Positions 58,306-64,000 of a DNA stretch of 64,000 nucleotides are shown piece after piece. Every line of letters starts with the position of its first letter. Positions within the stretch are counted from its first letter, which is position 1. Source of the stretch: Antedon mediterranea (lineage: Eukaryota > Echinodermata > Crinoidea > Comatulida > Antedonidae); the NCBI RefSeq assembly GCF_964355755.1, contig NC_092678.1, positions 24,966,365 through 25,030,364 on the forward strand, read 5' to 3'. The notes beneath the pieces are model-generated. The model was not told the origin of the DNA, did not search any database, and was given only the letters and a program-made list of their open reading frames with translations. The position numbers were made by a program, and so were the translations under genes.

Positions 58306-61300
58306 ATGTTCTTCTTATACTTTTCGTTGGTATTTCTTAGGTAAGATTATTGCTTTTAACATAATTTATAAAGCGAACAGATACGCGTATATTTGTATTA
58401 GATTCGATAGGAAAAACTTGTAAAGGCCTATTTTAATTTTAAACAAAGTCATATAATGGTAGCCTACTATTTTAAAGATATCGAAATTGTTTTGTCAAAG
58501 TATTGTGGGGTTGCTATCATACAAACCTCCTGGTTTCTTGAGATCCAATTTCTTTCTTTTCTTGAAGTGATCCAAGGAAGTATTATTATATATGGCCAAA
58601 TAATATACAATGTAGCAATTAAATAGATAACATTAGAGTGCGTTTAAGAATTTTGTTCTACCTTTAATCATTACATCGTTTTCTTGAAACTTTATTTTAT
58701 TGTAATATGTGATTTGATGAATAAATGTGTTTGTATTTGTGTAATAATAAAAATATTTCAGTGCCTGTGGATCAGAGAGCGTTGGAAGTCGGACAGGCGC
58801 AAGATGCTCAAGAGACTTTAATGTGGACACGCAGAAGTCTGGTATCATTTATGAATACATTAGAGGCGATGAAGCAATGTGCTCTTACCACTTCAGGTCC
58901 AAAGAAGGACAGAAAATCATGCTTTCAATAAATCACATCGGCCTACTACCAAGACACTCTAACGAAGAATGTGTGCCTAAGATCATAAAGACAGACTTGT
59001 TGTTTACTGGCGAAGAACGATCGAAGGTGACATTCTGCAATGCTGATGATGTCACAGCCAGAGGAAGTTTCGTGTCAGTGGCTAAATCATCTAAAATAGT
59101 GTATTACGGTCCGTCGGATTCTGATGGAATATTACTTATACATTACTGGTTTGTGAATGACGTCACTCTCATACCACCTCCCAGGCCCACAGGACCTCCA
59201 CCAGCAAATGGTAAATGTCTGTGATTTGCTAAATAACCATATCTTTGAAAACAATCTTTTATCAGATTATTTATAATTAATCTCAAGAAATATATAAGCC
59301 GTTTAAAATAACTAAAACACGATTTAATATAGCTTTGTACTATATTTAAAGTAGGCCTATTACAATGTTTTGTTGCACACACATAACATTAATATCTGTA
59401 CGAATGCAACTATGTCCAAGATAGCTTTGTTGTTGTATTCAACAAACTTGTTAATTTGATATATGAACTTATTATTTTATTTTCACAATTGTATTAGTAA
59501 TTGAAGATTTTGAAGATGGATTTGTAACGTTAAAATGTGACGATTGGGGAGCCAATTTGGACATAGAGAGGTAGGCTTGAACTCGGTCTATCAGTGGCCA
59601 TTCCATCTCTATTTCAACTCCTCAATACCTGCTTGTAGATTTGATTAGTAGGTCTATACAAAAAAAACGTAAATGATTTAATATGTAATCTATTTATGCT
59701 AGTAAAAAACCTAGTATATCCTTCGAAGACGAGTCGAGTAGGTGGGTAAATCCCGGTGTACTAGAGTACATACAGCCACTTAGGGGAGAAACATGTTATT
59801 GAAAGTGTAAAATCTAGTCCAGCGCCTTGAGCACTTTAGTGGATACATATTATATGTGACTCTATTTTAACATCTGTATAACTCTTTCTTATTATTTATA
59901 CTTAAGCTGTTCCTGTGTTGAATATGCAACTGGAAACCCGACGAATTATGAACCGCCGTTTTGCTGTAAGTATTAGACCTACAAATCAAAAGTAGTCGTC
60001 CTTTTTTATCTTCTTCATCACTTTTCTTTCACTTTTTATGTTGTCTAGTTGTTCTTCTTTTCGGTGAAATATGTAAAGTTTTCAGAAATTACAAGGGAGT
60101 GTCAGAGTTGATACGTATTATAATGATAAATTCTTTTTTTTCTTTGCCAATATTTTCAATTTGAAACTGATTTACTTTTCATTACAGTGATTCCAACAAA
60201 AACACTCGAAACAAAGTGAGTTCTCATAATGTCTTTTATATTAGGCTACATTATTTTTGTTGCTATATATAATTATTGTCAATCATCATTTATCCTCATT
60301 GTTTTTATTTACTTATATTAACAATACCGTACTTAACAATGTTCAGGTGTCTGAAAGAAGTCAGTGAGATTCAACATGAACTAGCAACTCAAATGATATT
60401 CACCAATCACGGCCGTTTACCACCGTCATGTGATGATGAAGGGAACTTTGAAAAACTTCAGTGTGATGGAGACTCTCGGTTCGTAACAATATAAAAGTAT
60501 TGCTTTTACAAGTTAGATTGTACTTTTACACTCGCGTTTACACACAAATGTGATACAATACGTGAACAAGTTATGGTCACATGCATAAATGTAAACGCGA
60601 CGCAGGCACGTAAGCACGCGAGTTGACCAATGACAAGCGAACGTTCGAAGACTTAAGATCGTACAATAGTCGAACGAAGAGATATTTTAATTCATTTGTA
60701 ACGTATGTTCCATCATACTTTTAAATGATGTAAATCTGTGACTTCTTTTTATGTATACTATTATGATGTTTCCTATTTGTTGTGACTCACATGCATGTCT
60801 GCTCTTGATATCACTGACGATTTAGATGTCAATTAGAAAATAAATTTGGTTGTATTTATTATTTATTCATTTTAGAAGACCGTGTAAATGCGTCGACCCT
60901 GTATCAGGAGAAGATACTTATCTAATGCCACCAGACTGCGGTAAGTCCTCATAAAGCTTGGTTGCCACTAGCGACACAACGCAAGGACGTAACGCAACGT
61001 TTTGACCAATCACAAGCGATGGATTATTCGAACAGTGGCTTGACATTGATCAACTCGCTTGCGTTGCGCGTACGTCATTGCGCTGCGTCTCTAGTAGTGT
61101 GAACCACGCTTGAACATAATTGTACAGTATAATACTCTTTATTTTCAGTAGAGAGGCCCTACCAAATTTATAATATAGAGCCGCCCCGTGGATAAAAGCA
61201 GGGATACCTAGAAACCATGTTATTCTTTAAATATATCGTTAGGCTTTTTTTATTTTAGAATATCCATACACAACAGCTATGCCACTTATGACAACAATGG

Positions 61301-63589
61301 AGATTACTTCAGTTAAAACATGCAGCATCAGTCCTTGTAAGGAATTCTGTCCGTTTGGTCAAGAGATGGACGAAGCAGGTTGTCCAATGTGTGATTGTAA
61401 AGAGGCCATGACGTCAACAACAAGTGAAACTTGTTACGAATCGAAGACTCATATGGAAAATGAAATCACACAATGGAAAGAACTTGAGGTTAAATCTGGC
61501 CCGTATCCATGGTTACCACAGTGCGCAGACGATGGAAGCTACAGAGAAAAACAATGTAATTACCTCGCAGGGTATGTATATCAATTTACTGTAATTATCT
61601 AAATTCTAAAACGTTGCGTCACAGCGTGATCTTTTGCGTTCGTTCTCCCCTCCTACTAACTAGAGACGCAACGCAAGGACGTAAACCAATGACAAGCGAG
61701 TTTGAATAATCCATCGCTTGTTCAATCACCTTACATACTTGCGATGCGTCTCTAGTGGGAACCAAGCTCATGTCACGCAAATTTAGTCTCTTATTGCAGA
61801 ATTAGGTTCCAAACTTAATTGCCGTTAAAACGAAATTAGAGGACATTGCGATGTGATTCTAGTGTGTACTAATCACATACTAAGAATGTTAAATCCCTCA
61901 TATCTGTTGAATCGTTAGTGACTGACTTAATAATAATAATAATATAAGCTTTACTTAAATGTGTACTTATCTAATTATAGATGTTTCTGTGTTGACACGT
62001 TGACTGGAGTGCCGAATGGAAAGAAACACTCGGACTGTGGTGAGTAGTGTTACGTAATACTTTGCTTTTAGACTCATGCGCTTCGATTAATTCGTATCAT
62101 TTTATTCAAGATTGTTCAATAAATTGGTTTTTTTTTGTCTTAGTGACGTACAAAGATTGTGTAACCAAGAGGATCACAGCTCTATTTAGAGTGCTCAGAG
62201 ATGGCGGATACAGAAAAACGGGAAAACTAGTAAGAGGCCTGTTGACCGGAAATGACGCCAACAATATGAACATCATCATGGAAATGTTGAGCGAAGAAGA
62301 GTATAACAGCATCTTATCAAACTCAGATACACATATACCAAGTTGTAATGCTTATGGTGACTATGAAGCTGTTCAATGTAGACCAGCTGAAGGAACTTGT
62401 TGGTGTGTTGATTTACAAGGAGATGCGATTGCTGGCAGCGAGAGTTCTAGTGTCTATCCTGATTGCTCCATGTATTCTCGTCAAGGTAATTTAGTTTACA
62501 AGAATTATTAGAAGCGCATTTTGTCGGTATATATGTGTCAGTTCCTATTCTGTGGGAAAACTAACGTATTTGGTTATTCATGATCATTTTTCTGTATTTT
62601 CTATTGCGTACCATTGCTTCCAGATATGCCCCAAGTTTGTAGTTATTGTCTTTTTCATGTTAGTCCACCAGTCGGCGTTCCGATTTTTGTTTGTTGAGCT
62701 CATGTATTGTACGCATGAAACGCCATATTTGCCAAAATATTTATCTGTCTATTAATTTCGGTCTAGAACTTAGACTTCATTGCTTCTTACTTACTGTATT
62801 TTTGTATTTTTTTTTCAGGTGATTCTTGGATGCCTGTTAGTACGGATACAAAGCAAGAATTAACCACTCCGCTAATCAACATCTTCATCTTCTACTGCGA
62901 GTTTAAAAACATATCAGAATCCGACGACATGTATATATTTTGGACACAAAATGGCATCCCTATTGCTTCGTTTAATGAATACCGGTACACAGAAGGGGAT
63001 GCGTTCTATTCTTCGTATCAAACGGCTACGTCATGGCTGAAGATTGACTCAATAGTAGAAGAAGATGTTGGGTCATACGGGTGTGAAATAGCGGACACGT
63101 CACGTGATTACTTCTACAAAGCTGAGCTCCAAACTTTATCAGGTAAAACAAAAGAAAAGTGTAATAATTATGATTATGGTGACATTAATGATGATAGTAT
63201 TAATCGGAATTAACCATTAATCTTCCATCACCTTTACCCAACTGTCGCTTGGTTAAGCGTGGTTCCCACTAGCGACGCAACACAAGGACGTAACGCAACG
63301 CAAGTGAATTGACCAATCACAAGCGATGGCTTATTCGCTTGTGATTGCAACTTTCTATAAATTCGCTTGTCATTGGTTAAAACGCTTGCGTTGCGTTTAC
63401 GTCCTTGCGTTACGTTCTAGTGGGAACCAAGCTTTAACAACGTCATTGCTTACGTCATTCTTCTTATTTTTGTAGTTTGGACTAGAAATGCACAATCGTG
63501 TATCATCCAAGATTGTGATAAATATTGTGGAATGGGACATCGAAATGATGAACATGGCTGCCGTACGTGTGAATGTTTCCAGAAGGAAG
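58306..63589 (+). CDS. Gene C: secreted CUB-Tg1-antistasin-Ig multidomain protein (3' end outside window)
   Basis: Twelve exons in view: 58306-58340, 58762-59210, 59498-59570, 59907-59965, 60188-60215, 60347-60478, 60876-60940, 61259-61571, 61981-62039, 62144-62485, 62819-63142, 63476-63589 (1993 nt, 664 codons plus one base, phase open). Signal peptide (MFFLYFSLVFL), then CUB-like domain (GIIYEYI, INHIGLLPRHS), half Tg1 without Cys1-Cys2 (CDDWGANL, CSCVE), Tg1 (SCDDEGNFEKLQC, CKCVD), antistasin plus Tg1 (EFCPFGQEMDEAGCPMCDC), long Tg1 (CNAYGDYEAVQC, CWCVD), Ig (FWTQNGIPI, DVGSYGCE) and antistasin (GMGHRNDEHGCRTCEC). Exon lengths and phases match gene B almost one for one, and all Tg1 cysteines lost in B but present in this part are intact here. 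By analogy with A and B, a further Tg1, long Tg1 and Ig should follow beyond the right edge. Confidence 0.88.
60593..60650. mobile_element. MITE family B, fragment
   Basis: ACGCGACGCAGGCACGTAAG and GAGTTGACCAATGACAAGCG represent only the left half, in gene C intron 6. Confidence 0.6.
60954..61111. mobile_element. MITE family B in gene C intron 7
   Basis: AAGCTTGGTTGCCACTAGCG at the left and GTCTCTAGTAGTGTGAACCA at the right. It begins 13 bp after the donor. Confidence 0.88.
61658..61769. mobile_element. MITE family B in gene C intron 8
   Basis: ACTAGAGACGCAACGCAAGG and GTCTCTAGTGGGAACCAAGC are the ends. The core is shortened by a small deletion. Confidence 0.82.
63255..63434. mobile_element. 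MITE family B in gene C intron 11
   Basis: AAGCGTGGTTCCCACTAGCG and CGTTCTAGTGGGAACCAAGC. The core is longer than usual, with a partly duplicated CGCTTGTGATTG block. It ends about 40 bp before the antistasin-exon acceptor. Confidence 0.9.
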
Positions 63590-63679
63590 GTAGCAGGTTG
63601 ATTTTATTTTAATTCTGCATTTTTTCTCCTCATTTTGTGATGACTATACCAGATTGCGTTGTGTTGTCTTGTCTCTTTA

Positions 63680-63801
63680 GAATAGCGTGCGCGACGCATG
63701 GTGGGAAGGGTTTGGGAGCAAACGTCACGACGCGTACGTACGTACGACGTGATTCCCATCACGCATTGTGCAATAACGTTCCTCGTGAAACCAAGCTTTT
63801 T
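63680..63801. mobile_element. MITE family E, copy 2
   Basis: GAATAGCGTGCGCGACGCATG..GGGAAGGGTTTGGG and ATCACGCATTGTGCAATAACGTTCC match the copy at 49172. The CGTACGTACGTACG tip is conserved in type. No gene is seen from 63590 to the window end; it is the next intron of gene C. Confidence 0.82.
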
Positions 63802-64000
63802 GCGATGTTAATGTTGTTCGATTTATGAAGCGCTTGTACAATCAAAAGATTGTCTCAAAGCGTTGAGAGAAAAAACAGAAAGAAAAAATTACAAAGAAAC
63901 AAGATGGGTTTTAGGAATGTTTTGAAAACTATGACAGAGGATGCATTGTTATCGGACAGATTTTGTCATTTTACATCAAGCTATTACCAACCAGCATGAT

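Noticed and set aside
30245..63434. MITE B elements as intron-creating introners in the A/B/C family
   Set aside because: Introns that carry the element in A, for example the one after exon 36461-36577, exist at the same position in B and C without it. The two A-specific introns (39222-39594, 39626-39743) contain no copy. The elements inserted into existing introns.

Overview
This is animal genomic DNA: every gene is split by GT-AG introns, the sequence is AT-rich, and introns and spacers are full of minisatellites, MITE-like elements and tRNA-derived SINE fragments. The two housekeeping genes are clear orthologues of human HUWE1 and PTPDC1. Dense AGGCCTA palindromes and families of short inverted-repeat elements suggest a marine invertebrate deuterostome, probably an echinoderm. 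That taxonomic call is an inference and cannot be fixed from the sequence alone.

Layout. (1) 473-7190, minus strand: the first 12 coding exons of HUWE1 (about 368 residues) plus a 5' UTR exon; the rest lies beyond the left edge. (2) 9.9-13.2 kb, plus: a secreted single-domain C-type lectin in four exons, with a 1.5 kb 16-bp minisatellite in intron 1 and a 1.8 kb (GTCT)n array right after the stop codon. (3) 16.4-19.3 kb: a 2.9 kb element with terminal inverted repeats, filled by a 106-bp satellite that switches orientation once. (4) 21.8-28.1 kb, plus: complete PTPDC1, 12 coding exons, 602 residues. (5) 30.8-63.6 kb: a cluster of three paralogous secreted multidomain genes, called A (+, complete, 22 exons, 1114 aa), B (-, complete, 17 exons, 971 aa) and C (+, runs off the right edge). 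I assembled all coding exons by reading splice sites and checking phase. The A and B totals are exact multiples of three ending at a stop; B needs one acceptor that reads AA instead of AG.

The A/B/C proteins have a signal peptide, an IGFBP N-terminal-like domain (A only), a CUB-like domain, thyroglobulin type-1 (Tg1) repeats, and the module [antistasin - Tg1 - long Tg1 - Ig] used twice (second copy only partly in view in C). No transmembrane segment is visible in A or B. I do not recognise this architecture as a named family. Tg1 and antistasin domains are known protease-inhibitor folds (cysteine/aspartic and serine proteases respectively), so a secreted inhibitor or matrix/recognition role is plausible but inferred. 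A and B are tail-to-tail. B and C are head-to-head with 695 bp between start codons and are each other's closest relatives: they share a fused exon, a reduced first Tg1 and a conserved intron.

Two genome-level patterns stand out. Tandem arrays and MITEs repeatedly begin within a few to about 25 bp of splice sites. One array of about 53 units, each carrying a perfect TTTACAG acceptor motif, sits directly upstream of a gene A exon. Gene B shows signs of rapid change: paired loss of a Tg1 disulfide, one orphaned cysteine, and a lost acceptor dinucleotide with an in-frame cryptic substitute.
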